A stretch of 59,799 nt of DNA. Source: Alphaproteobacteria bacterium (GTDB lineage Bacteria; Pseudomonadota; Alphaproteobacteria; Rhizobiales; Hyphomicrobiaceae). The notes beneath the pieces are model-generated. The model was given only the letters and a program-made list of their open reading frames with translations, had not been told where the DNA came from and ran no database searches. Numbering within the stretch: the first letter of the stretch is position 1; each line of letters begins with the position of its first letter. The position numbers and the translations under genes were made by a program. Positions 8,557-16,535 of this stretch are shown piece after piece. The DNA lies in assembly GCA_018830445.1 (NCBI GenBank), contig JAHJSN010000107.1, forward strand, positions 1 to 59,799, written 5' to 3'.

Positions 8557-10761
8557 TCAGGCTGCAAGGACTGATTCTGGCTGGTGCGATTGGCTCACCA
8601 GTTCGATGCCGCTGGCATCGGCAAGAATGTCGGTTGCAACCTGGTTGACGACCACGCCGGCAAGACGGTCAGCGTTGACACTGAGGAGCTTCATCGCCTT
8701 GCGTGCCAGCTGCTTGGGGGTACGCCGCCATGCCATGACGAAGACGATCTGGTCGGCGTAATCGGCGATGATGCGCGTATCGATGACCGGCAGCAGCGGC
8801 GGGGCATCGATGATGATGGTGTCGAACTGGCTCTTCAGGCGGCCAAGAACGCGCGGCATGGCAGCAGATGCGAGTAGTTCGGCTTGCCCGGAGGGGACGA
8901 GGATGCCGCCGGTGGCGGGCAGAAAATGCAGATTGGTCAGCTGGTCGCGCAGGATTGCCTGTTCCGGAGCGATCGCGCCGTTCAAGACTTCGGCGAGGCC
9001 GGCACGGCGCTGGGGTGCGAGCTGGCGCGTCAGGTTCGAGCGTCGCAGATCGGCATCGACGAGAACCACTCGATCGCCGGTCTGGGCATAGTAATGGGCG
9101 AGGTTCGAGGCAACGATACTTGCGCCTTCACCGGGCAGGCTTGCTGCGATCAGGATGATGCGGCTGCCACGTTCGATATGCCGGACATCGATTTCCCGTC
9201 GCAACGATCGTATCGCTTCGGCGAAGCCGCTGGTTGGCGCGGCAATCATCAGGCGCGTGGCGCGCAGCGGGTCACCGGCGTCATCGCTGGCGCTGTCGAG
9301 CTGAGGCAGCGAGGAGATGTGCTCCAAGGCCAGCAATTCTTCGGCTTCCTCCGGGCGACCGATGCCGGGGGTTGCGAACTCCAGGGCGAGAATCAGGGCG
9401 AGGCCGAGCGTCAATCCGGCAGCGGCGGCAAGAGCGACGATCTGTTTGCGCTTGGGGGCCGCGGGTTGCGAGGGCGTATCGGCAAATTCGACGATGCGCG
9501 CATCGGGGAGCTGGAGGGTCTGGGATGCGGCATTCTGCTTGTAGCGGCTGAGAAGGACCTGATAGATCTGGCGGGAGGTATCGGCTTCGCGCTCCAGTTC
9601 GTTGAGTTGGACGTTGGCGGCGCGGCGTTCGGCTTCCTCACGCTTCTTTTGTTCGAGGCCGGCAAGGAGTTCGCGCTCACGGGCGACGGCTTCGACGTAT
9701 TCGTTCTCAAGGTTCGCGATCAGAGAGCTGATTTCGGTATCGAGCTGACGCTGGGCGTCGTCAAGTTCGGCGCGCACCTTGAGCATTTCGGGATGGCGTT
9801 CGCCATAACGTGTGGAAAGCTCAGCCTTGCGCCGGCTGACTTCGGCGTACTTTTCCTTCAAGCCGCGGACAGTGAGGCTTGAAACGACCTGCTGGATGGC
9901 GTCCATCGAATGACCGGAGTCGCCCAGCTTCTTGGCTTGTTCGAACTGCGCGCGCATCTCGACGGTGCGGTTGCGGGCTTCGACAGTCCGCTCCATCCAG
10001 CGGGTCAGTTCCTTTTCCGATAGGATCTGGCCTTCGCTCGCAAAGATGTTCTTTTCGGCCTTATAGGCTTCGACGCGGGCCTCGGCATCGCGGACGCGCT
10101 TGCGAAGAGACTCGAGATGGCCGTCTAGAAGATTCGTAGCGGTCTGGGAGAGGTCGGATTTCGCGGCAAGTTGCTCGGCGATGTAGACTTCCGCAATGGT
10201 ATTGGCGATCAGTGCCGCCTTGTCGGGGTCTGATGAGGTGAAGGTGACCTCCAGCAACAAGGTGTTGCGGACGCGGGATACCTCAAGGTTGCGGGCGAAG
10301 GCGGTTGCAAACTGGTCGCGCCGCGGGATTGCCGTTTCCTTCGCCGGTTCGCTGATGCCGTTCGCTGGCTCAAGGCTCTGGGCGTCTGCCTCGGTCGGGG
10401 GGCTGAACAATCCAGAGGTGCTGAATTCCGGGTCGTTGCGCAGGTTCAGCCGTTCGATGACCTTCAAGAGGACGTTGCGCGAAGCGATGACTTCGGCTTC
10501 GCTTTCGATTGCGGCAGTATCAACGTAGAGGTCGGAAACAACGCCTTCGATGTTGGCGACGTTCTTCTTGCGCGGATCGAGCTGGAGGGTGGCGGAGGCC
10601 TCGTAGCGGTCGGGAAGCAGGTAAGCTACTCCGGCGGCAATCAACGTTACCGCGACGGTGATACCGGCCGCAATCCGCCAGCGGCGGCGAACAGCCGAGA
10701 TGATGCGCTCGGGGTTGAACCCCGGCTCGCCGCCGTCATCTTCGCGTTCAACGATACTCAT
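8557..10761 (-). CDS. Wzc-like polysaccharide co-polymerase with degenerate BY-kinase domain
   Basis: 734 residues. A Wzz domain begins after the first membrane helix (about residues 33-52), a long coiled coil spans roughly 190-420, and a second helix sits near 445-470. A cytosolic tyrosine-kinase-like domain follows. Walker A' (VVLVDADLRR) and Walker B (TIIIDAPPLLP) are present, but the Walker A reads SLPGEGASIVASNLA: the nucleotide-binding Lys of GEGK(S/T) is Ala (codon GCA). The C-terminus ESVLAA has no tyrosine cluster. It probably sets polymer length and couples Wzy to the Wza channel, but kinase activity is doubtful. About 120 bp separate it from the beta-barrel gene upstream. Confidence 0.85.
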   Translation of the reverse strand: MSIVEREDDGGEPGFNPERIISAVRRRWRIAAGITVAVTLIAAGVAYLLPDRYEASATLQLDPRKKNVANIEGVVSDLYVDTAAIESEAEVIASRNVLLKVIERLNLRNDPEFSTSGLFSPPTEADAQSLEPANGISEPAKETAIPRRDQFATAFARNLEVSRVRNTLLLEVTFTSSDPDKAALIANTIAEVYIAEQLAAKSDLSQTATNLLDGHLESLRKRVRDAEARVEAYKAEKNIFASEGQILSEKELTRWMERTVEARNRTVEMRAQFEQAKKLGDSGHSMDAIQQVVSSLTVRGLKEKYAEVSRRKAELSTRYGERHPEMLKVRAELDDAQRQLDTEISSLIANLENEYVEAVARERELLAGLEQKKREEAERRAANVQLNELEREADTSRQIYQVLLSRYKQNAASQTLQLPDARIVEFADTPSQPAAPKRKQIVALAAAAGLTLGLALILALEFATPGIGRPEEAEELLALEHISSLPQLDSASDDAGDPLRATRLMIAAPTSGFAEAIRSLRREIDVRHIERGSRIILIAASLPGEGASIVASNLAHYYAQTGDRVVLVDADLRRSNLTRQLAPQRRAGLAEVLNGAIAPEQAILRDQLTNLHFLPATGGILVPSGQAELLASAAMPRVLGRLKSQFDTIIIDAPPLLPVIDTRIIADYADQIVFVMAWRRTPKQLARKAMKLLSVNADRLAGVVVNQVATDILADASGIELVSQSHQPESVLAA

Positions 10762-10880
10762 ACGCTTTTCGCCGTTTCTATCCGCGCGCGTTCCTGGTTG
10801 TCGAGCCGTTCGGTTCCTGAAGGAGGTTGGTGGGCCGGCCTGGAAAATGCGGCTGCTTTGTTGTTTGGTGTCTTAGCCTC

Positions 10881-12206
10881 TCAGAAACGCAATTTGGCGC
10901 CGATCAGAAACTTGTTGTCCGTCAAGTCGAAACGATCGTCGCTGGATTGACGCTCGGAATATTCGTATGAAAAGGTGAACAACCAGTTCTTGTTCATGTA
11001 ATATTCCAGGCCTATTTCGCCGGAATACGTCTGATCATCGCGATCGCTTCCGCTAAACCCCGCATTGGCGAGCCCGACGCCGAATTTCAGAAACAAATCA
11101 TTATGGATTTCATAATCAACCGTGGCCTTTGCGGTCGTCTGAACCCAGCCCGAGAAGTCCTCTCCGGATAGATCGCTGAATTCGCGGCTCACCGTTCCCG
11201 AAACCGTCATTCGTTCGGTTGCCAGCCAATCCACCCGGCCTTCGAACAGCGATGTTCCGGCGGTTTCCTTGCTGGCGTCGTCATAATCGCGGATTCCATA
11301 GCCGCCGAGGATACGCCAGCGCAGGATCGGGCTCGTCTCAAAGGACACGCCGAACAACGCCTCGTAACCGGTCGCGGTTGTATTGTTGGCGCCGGACTCA
11401 TTGGCCAGTTTGCGCAAGACCCGAAGTTTGGTGACTGCTTCGAAGCCAGGGGAGAAGCGGTAGCCGGCGCGAAGCTGCGTCGAATACAACTCGGTGTCGT
11501 AGATGTCCTGGTCGAGCGTGCCGCCGAGGATGCTGTCGACGTCGTAGTAATCGTAGAGTTCGGCGGTGGCGGAGAGGGTGCCATAAAGCCGGCCGACGTC
11601 GCGGGTCAGGCCGCCGCTGATCTTGGTCTGGTGGATGGGGACCGGGTCCCTGGCAAACTGGGAGGCGTTCAACGCGGAGCGCTCCTGGTGGACCAGTTCG
11701 GTCGAGGCGGCCAGTGCCAGCGTGTGGGCATGGTCGACGTGCAGGGCGCCGGAGGCGTTGGCAAAGCCGTCAAGGTAATTCTGGTCGCTGTTCTCGGCGA
11801 AGCTGACAAAGCGGCCGCCGAAGGCGAAATTCAGGATATGCCGGGGCAGCGACGACTTGATCTCAAGCATTGGCGCAATTTCGGTGCGCAGGTCGGCGAC
11901 CGGATCGTCAGGCGAGGCGAAGATGTTGTCGTGGTAGATTGCCTTTGTTTCGGCGCTGGGAGAAATGATGAAATTGCCTGCGCGAATACCGATCGGGTTG
12001 TAGTCCTGACCGATGCGCTCGCGGACCGAGCGTGTGCCGTGCGGCTTGGCATTGTCGAAGTCCTGGGTGCGCTGGCGACTGGCGACCGTGTCGGTGATCA
12101 AGCCGGTAGGATTGGCGTCGTCGAGGGCGAGCGCGGTCTCGGGCAGGGCCAGCGGGACAGCAACCGCTGCTGCGAGCCCCGCCATCGTGGGCCAACGCAT
12201 GGCCAT
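10881..12206 (-). CDS. outer-membrane beta-barrel protein of polysaccharide locus (BBP2-like)
   Basis: 441 residues with a cleavable signal peptide (hydrophobic stretch MAGLAAAVAVPLALPETALAL) and a mature region of alternating strands rich in aromatic residues and Gly. It ends in FLIGAKLRF, a C-terminal Phe typical of outer-membrane barrels recognised by BamA. Such barrels are common partners of Wza-like exporters in alphaproteobacterial exopolysaccharide loci. The ATG overlaps the TGA of the upstream Wza-like gene by one base (TGATG), which indicates translational coupling. Its exact function, perhaps polymer secretion or anchoring, is not visible in the sequence. Confidence 0.75.
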   Translation of the reverse strand: MAMRWPTMAGLAAAVAVPLALPETALALDDANPTGLITDTVASRQRTQDFDNAKPHGTRSVRERIGQDYNPIGIRAGNFIISPSAETKAIYHDNIFASPDDPVADLRTEIAPMLEIKSSLPRHILNFAFGGRFVSFAENSDQNYLDGFANASGALHVDHAHTLALAASTELVHQERSALNASQFARDPVPIHQTKISGGLTRDVGRLYGTLSATAELYDYYDVDSILGGTLDQDIYDTELYSTQLRAGYRFSPGFEAVTKLRVLRKLANESGANNTTATGYEALFGVSFETSPILRWRILGGYGIRDYDDASKETAGTSLFEGRVDWLATERMTVSGTVSREFSDLSGEDFSGWVQTTAKATVDYEIHNDLFLKFGVGLANAGFSGSDRDDQTYSGEIGLEYYMNKNWLFTFSYEYSERQSSDDRFDLTDNKFLIGAKLRF

Positions 12207-12799
12207 CAGAAGAAGCGTTCCGGCACGCGAATGTTGTCACCGGGGAGGATCGGCATGGAGGTCGACATCTCGATGCGAACCGGTGGCGTTCCGGCGCGTG
12301 ACAGGATGACGTAGTCCTGTTGCGCGCGGTAGGTGTATCCGCCGGCCATGGCAATCGCGTCAGTGAACGAGAGGCTGTTGGAGAACTGGAACTGTCCGCC
12401 CGACTTGACCTCTCCGTGGACGTAGATCGGCCGATAATTCCTGATTTCCAGATTTACACGGGGAGATTTGATGTAGCCGTCGGCCAGGCGAGCGGCAATG
12501 GCGCTTTGCACCTCTTTCACGGTACGGCCCTTGGCCGGGATCTCGCCGATGAGAGGGAGCGGCAATTCTCCGCGGCCGTTGACTTCCAGGTCGCCGGACA
12601 GGTTGTCTTCGCCGAAAACGGTCAGCTTCAGTTTGTCGCCGATTTGCAGGCGATAAGCGTTTTCCAGGCCGGGGCCGGTGCTGGTGGCAAAGCTTGGCGG
12701 AGGAAGGTCGGGGCCTTGGGAGCATGCGGCAAGGGTCACGACCGCAAGAAATGCTGCCGAGACCGAAAGCAATGATTTCATTAGGGTACGCGGATACAT
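12206..12799 (-). CDS. polysaccharide export lipoprotein (Wza/GumB family)
   Basis: 197 residues. A lipoprotein signal ends in LAAC (Cys near residue 26). The polysaccharide export sugar-binding domain follows, starting YRLQIGDKLKLTVFGEDNLSGD and including LPLIGEIPAKGRTVKEVQ, then a SLBB domain with VYVHGEVKSGGQFQF-like spacing (here IYVHGEVKSGGQFQFSNSL). At this short length it resembles GumB/HfsD-type exporters rather than full-length Wza, and the adjacent barrel may complete the outer-membrane portal. It is the first gene of the minus-strand export unit. A second Met at 12781 would give a 20-residue signal and is a reasonable alternative start. Confidence 0.86.
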   Translation of the reverse strand: MYPRTLMKSLLSVSAAFLAVVTLAACSQGPDLPPPSFATSTGPGLENAYRLQIGDKLKLTVFGEDNLSGDLEVNGRGELPLPLIGEIPAKGRTVKEVQSAIAARLADGYIKSPRVNLEIRNYRPIYVHGEVKSGGQFQFSNSLSFTDAIAMAGGYTYRAQQDYVILSRAGTPPVRIEMSTSMPILPGDNIRVPERFF

Positions 12800-12966
12800 A
12801 ATTCGTTTACTCGATACTTTCGCAAAACCCGTTTCAGACTACCTTGATATCGCCTGCGTGGTGAAATTGCTGTTAATTCCGACGAGAACCTTTTTGGGAT
12901 CCGCAGCTCATTTCCATTTCTTCGTTAGGGGGCTGTTCATGCGGCTTGGTTAAAAGAATTTCGCAA

Positions 12967-13680
12967 ATGTTCTTATTCGTGTATGGAGCCTTGCATTTGA
13001 AAAGCGATACCTGGAATCCTGCAGCTGCCTTGGCGTCGGCCTATTCCGGCAAGGACCTGCGCTACTTTGCCGGTGCGCGCGAAGACATGGTGGCTGACCT
13101 GCCGTTCGACCCGACGGCTTCAATTCTGGAGATCGGCTGCGGCAGCGGTGACACCGGCGCGCTGGCCCTGGAGCGGGGGCGGGCGAAACGCTATGTCGGT
13201 GTTGAACTCATGGTAGAGCCGGCGGCTACCGCCGCGACGAGGCTTTCGAGAGTGCTGGTCGGGGACGCAGAGCAACTGGCTTTCGATTTCCAGCCTGCCG
13301 AATTCGACGGTTTGATCATGTCAGAGGTGCTCGAGCATCTGCGTGACCCGGAAGCACTGCTGAAGCGATTGCACCGCTTCGTGCGGCCCGATGGCGTCGT
13401 GCTGGCGAGTTCGCCGAATATCGCGAACTGGAAGGTATTGCGTGAACTCCTTGCGGGACGCTTTCCGCAAGCCGACCGTGGTGTGTTCGATCGCACTCAC
13501 CTGCGTTGGTTCACGCCGGAGAGCTTTGCGGCGATGTTCGAACGGGCTGGGTACAAGGTCGTCTCGGTCCGGCCGGTGCGCCGCTTTTCGGCGCGGCAGC
13601 GATTGATTTCAAGATTGTTCGCAGGGCGGGCCGATCACCTTTTGATGACGCAGATCAGCATTGTCGCGCTGCGCCGGTGA
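12967..13680 (+). CDS. class I SAM-dependent methyltransferase
   Basis: About 237 residues. Motif I is SILEIGCGSGDTGALAL, the acidic loop is VGVELM, motif II is FDGLIMSEVLEHL and motif III is LVRPDG-like (FVRPDGVVLASSPN). The segment RGVFDRTHLRWFTPESF is characteristic of a methyltransferase group found with glycosyltransferases. It may O-methylate a sugar of the polymer or of its lipid-linked precursor; this is inference from location. An upstream TTG at 12946 preceded by AGGGGG is an alternative start. It is transcribed divergently from the Wza-like gene. Confidence 0.75.
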   Translation: MFLFVYGALHLKSDTWNPAAALASAYSGKDLRYFAGAREDMVADLPFDPTASILEIGCGSGDTGALALERGRAKRYVGVELMVEPAATAATRLSRVLVGDAEQLAFDFQPAEFDGLIMSEVLEHLRDPEALLKRLHRFVRPDGVVLASSPNIANWKVLRELLAGRFPQADRGVFDRTHLRWFTPESFAAMFERAGYKVVSVRPVRRFSARQRLISRLFAGRADHLLMTQISIVALRR

Positions 13681-13729
13681 CAGGAAGCTTGCCGATCGCG
13701 TGCCAGATGCGGTCAGGCAGGCGATGCGG

Positions 13730-14089
13730 TCAAAGGCGGGCGACGTCGGCTGCGTCGGCTGGAATGTCGTAGGTGCACTTCAATCGAGATGCATCTCCGG
13801 CCGGCGAGAGGACCAGATAAGGCCGCAAAAAGGCTGCTTCCCAGAGTGGATGATTGGCATCCCAGACTCCGATGCCGAGGTCGTTTCTGCCGATTTCGAC
13901 ATCGATGGCGGCTGGTTCATCCCACTGCGTTTCGCCGAGCAGATTGCCGACATCGTGGCGGCAGGCGGAAATGGCCTTCGTGCGGTATGCATCGATCAGC
14001 GCTTGCGAGGTGGCCGAGCGGTAAATCTGGTCCTGCGTGTAGATTTTCACCAGCGCCAGCGCTGCAAGCAGTACGACAATCGACCTCAT
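13730..14089 (-). CDS. small membrane-anchored or secreted protein, unknown function
   Basis: About 119 residues from the ATG at 14089, which has GGGAAG eight nt upstream; the frame stays open to 14143. It begins with a hydrophobic segment (SIVVLLAALALVKI) that may be a signal anchor. A polar domain follows with WDEPAAIDVEIGRNDLGIGVWD and ends near a Cys (RLKCTYDIPAD). Two Cys residues (in SACRHD and LKCTYD) could form a disulfide in the periplasm. I do not recognise a family. It converges with the methyltransferase gene. Confidence 0.55.
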   Translation of the reverse strand: MRSIVVLLAALALVKIYTQDQIYRSATSQALIDAYRTKAISACRHDVGNLLGETQWDEPAAIDVEIGRNDLGIGVWDANHPLWEAAFLRPYLVLSPAGDASRLKCTYDIPADAADVARL

Positions 14090-14217
14090 GACATGCTTCC
14101 CGGTGGATGAAGGGCGTTCCAGCAATTGGGTGGTCGTCGTCAATATGGTGGCAAGGTATGGTTAACAAACCTGGAACGGGCTCATCCCCAGGTATCGTAG
14201 CGCGCCTTTGACAGTTG

Positions 14218-14244
14218 AAGGGCGGCCCGGGGAGAGCCGCCCTT
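14218..14244 (-). terminator. intrinsic terminator-like hairpin
   Basis: AAGGGCGGC / GCCGCCCTT pairs over 9 bp with a 9-nt loop. It lies about 45 nt past the stop of the minus-strand gene at 14291-14755, with only a short T-run. It could also serve convergent transcription. Confidence 0.55.
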
Positions 14245-14290
14245 TGTTGAATCAATTTCCGAGGTGCCGCGCGGGCGACAGTCGGACCAA

Positions 14291-14755
14291 TCAGGTTCTG
14301 CGGTCGATGACGCACTTGGCGAATGGGTTGCTGCCGGAAGCCTTGCGCCTACCCAATTCGTTGCGGCATTCGTACATGGCCCGATCGCAGGCGTTGCGGC
14401 CGTAAGCCTTGCCGGAGATGCCCCACAAGCGTTTGCCGTAGCCGAAGCGCTTCTTTGCTACCGCGGTGCAGGTATGGCTGATGGACGGCTTGCCGAACTT
14501 CCAGACCTTGTCGCCCTTCCATCCGTATGTCTTGCCGCTGCGGTGGTCATACTTGTCGTGGTCGGACTTGTAGCCGGGGGAGGACTTGGTGACCTTATAG
14601 GCGGAGTTGTTTTTGCTCTTGCGGCCGTCGAGGTACTGCTTCCAGCTGTGTTCGGTCTTCGTGCCGTCGCGCGGTGCGGCATCGGCCGGCGTCAGGTGGA
14701 TCATGGGGGCGGCGACCGCCAGCATGGCGACGAGTGCGTACTTTGCCAACATCAT
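14291..14755 (-). CDS. small secreted basic protein with four cysteines, unknown function
   Basis: 154 residues. A clear signal peptide (LVAMLAVAAPMIHL, cleavage near ADA-AP) is followed by a Lys/Tyr/Gly-rich region (about residues 28-90) with KSKNNSAYKVTKSSPGYKSD. A C-terminal part holds four Cys residues (HTCTAV, NACDRA, YECRNE, AKCVID) that could pair in the periplasm. The composition suggests a disordered, positively charged linker, perhaps binding an anionic polymer; this is only a suggestion. GGGAG precedes the tandem ATG-ATG start by 4-7 nt. No known domain is recognised. Confidence 0.6.
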   Translation of the reverse strand: MMLAKYALVAMLAVAAPMIHLTPADAAPRDGTKTEHSWKQYLDGRKSKNNSAYKVTKSSPGYKSDHDKYDHRSGKTYGWKGDKVWKFGKPSISHTCTAVAKKRFGYGKRLWGISGKAYGRNACDRAMYECRNELGRRKASGSNPFAKCVIDRRT

Positions 14756-14859
14756 CTTACTCCCTAGCTTGCGCCGCCGGAATGACGGGCTTTACGGGAA
14801 GCATCATGACAAAGGCAACGTGAACGAAACCTGAGCCCGAACTTCATCGGGCGTTCATT

Positions 14860-16203
14860 TCAACTCATCGTGCCGGGCAGGTTCTGGGATAGCCAGCGGG
14901 CGGTGCGCAGCAGGCGGCCGTCTTCGCGGCGCAGGCCGACGAGTTGGACACCGACCGGCATTGCGCCGACATGCATCAGCGGGGCGCTCACACACGGCAT
15001 GCCCAGATAGGTCCACAGTCCGTTGAAGATCGGCGAGCCGGTGATGCCCTCGCTCAGCAACGGCGCGGGGCCAGGGGCGGCAGGCGTCAGAACCGCGGTG
15101 AAGTCTGCGAGAACCTTCTTGATGGCGGCATAGGCAGCCTCGCGAGCGGCAATCGCGTCGATGTAAGCTCGTACCGGAACCTTGGCGCCTTCATCGAGAC
15201 GGGCGTTGAGCCCGGCGGACAGCCGGGTGCGAGCCTGGTCCTGAAGCGGCCCGTAGTAGGCGGCGTTTTCGGCAAGCTGCACGAGGCGCTGCCATTCGAG
15301 GACGTCTACCAGCTCGGGGATTTCGATTTCCTCGCAGCGTTCGCCGAGTCTTCCGGTGAATTCAGCGAAGGCGTCCTGCATGGCGGGATCGGCATGGGCC
15401 TGCCAGGCGGGTGTCTTCACGAAAGCGAACCTTGGCGGCAGCGGCGGCACGCTTGCAGAAAATTCGCCAAGTCGCGGCTGGCTGCGCTGGTAGCTGACAG
15501 GATCGTGCGGGTCTTGCGCGGACATGCAGTCGGTGAGTAGCGCCAGGTCGTCGATTGAGCGGGCAAGGAGGCCGAGGGTGTCCAATGTGTGTGACTGCAT
15601 GAGGACACCGGCGCGGGAGATGAGTCCGAAGGTTGGCTTGAAGCCATAGACGCCGCAGTAGGATGCCGGACGAAGGACCGAGCCTGCTGTCTGTGAGCCG
15701 AGGGCGGCGGGAACCATGAAATCGGCGACCGCGGCAGCAGAACCTGCCGAGGATCCGCCGGGCGAACGAGAGGTGTCGAGCGGGTTCCTTGTCCGCGACG
15801 GTGTGAGCAGCGCCAGTTCGGTCGTGACGGTCTTGCCGAGAATGATGGCGCCGGCCGATTTCAGTGCGGCAACGCAAGCCGCATCGCGGCCGGTGACGTT
15901 GCCGGAATATAGCGGGCTGCCGTTTTCGGTCGGGTAGGCGGCGGTTTCGATGATGTCCTTGATGGCCACCGGCACGCCGTGCAGCGGTCCGGTTCCGCTT
16001 CCCGATGCCAGTTGCTCATCGGCCTGGCGGGCCTGGTCGAGGGCATGATCTTCATCGAGCTGGGCCCAGCTCAGGATTTCGCCGTCGCGTTGCCTTATGC
16101 GGGCAAGGAGTGCGGAGACGAGTTCGCAAGATGAGGTGTTGCCCGAGCGTATCGCAGAGGCAGCCTCGCTTGCGGTCAGTCTGGAGAGTTCGTCCTGGGT
16201 CAC
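14860..16203 (-). CDS. amidase signature family hydrolase, catalytically intact
   Basis: About 447 residues from a GTG at 16203 with AGGGA nine nt upstream. A longer frame to 16305 would overlap the neighbouring membrane-protein gene and is rejected. The Ser-cisSer-Lys triad is complete: Lys in HGVPVAIKDIIETA, cis-Ser in SPGGSSAGSAAAV, and nucleophilic Ser in SQTAGSVLRPAS. The C-terminus (GAMPVGVQLVG) is typical. It hydrolyses an amide in the cytosol; the substrate is unknown, but its place at the end of a TRAP operon suggests it acts on the imported compound. A paralogue lies two genes upstream. Confidence 0.85.
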   Translation of the reverse strand: MTQDELSRLTASEAASAIRSGNTSSCELVSALLARIRQRDGEILSWAQLDEDHALDQARQADEQLASGSGTGPLHGVPVAIKDIIETAAYPTENGSPLYSGNVTGRDAACVAALKSAGAIILGKTVTTELALLTPSRTRNPLDTSRSPGGSSAGSAAAVADFMVPAALGSQTAGSVLRPASYCGVYGFKPTFGLISRAGVLMQSHTLDTLGLLARSIDDLALLTDCMSAQDPHDPVSYQRSQPRLGEFSASVPPLPPRFAFVKTPAWQAHADPAMQDAFAEFTGRLGERCEEIEIPELVDVLEWQRLVQLAENAAYYGPLQDQARTRLSAGLNARLDEGAKVPVRAYIDAIAAREAAYAAIKKVLADFTAVLTPAAPGPAPLLSEGITGSPIFNGLWTYLGMPCVSAPLMHVGAMPVGVQLVGLRREDGRLLRTARWLSQNLPGTMS

Positions 16204-16237
16204 CTGGCCACGCTTCCCTGAGTGCACGCTGCGACTG

Positions 16238-16453
16238 CTATTTGCGTTTGCGCAGGCATTCGTCCCAGTAGTCGTAAAATGCCATCGCGAGGACCAGGAT
16301 CGCAATCAGCATGAACGGAAGTCCGCCCATGAAACCGGCGAACCCGGTCGAAATGCTATGCGAGAGACCGAGGATGAAGACCGCCAAGACGATGAAGCCG
16401 ATAATGCCTGTGACAGGTTTCACGGGGTCCTTGGTATAGCGCTTCTCTGACAT
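16238..16453 (-). CDS. small two-helix membrane protein, unknown
   Basis: About 71 residues from the ATG at 16453. Two hydrophobic segments (TGIIGFIVLAVFILGLSHSI and GLPFMLIAILVLAMAFYDYW) are separated by a short Gly/Phe loop and flanked by basic ends (MSEKRYTK; CLRKRK). It lies between two amidase genes with short gaps (34 and 82 nt), so it is probably part of the same operon. It may be an accessory membrane subunit of the transport or hydrolysis system; no family is recognised. Confidence 0.6.
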   Translation of the reverse strand: MSEKRYTKDPVKPVTGIIGFIVLAVFILGLSHSISTGFAGFMGGLPFMLIAILVLAMAFYDYWDECLRKRK

Positions 16454-16535
16454 GTTCTCAGTGCCCTTCGAGGGTTGTGCCGTCGAGACGGCAATCAAGC
16501 GTGGTCGTTCGCGGTTTCTTGCTCAACAAAAATCG

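Noticed and set aside
16204-16305. N-terminal extension of the intact amidase to an ATG at 16305
   Set aside because: It would overlap the small membrane-protein gene and lacks homology; the GTG at 16203 has a good ribosome site.
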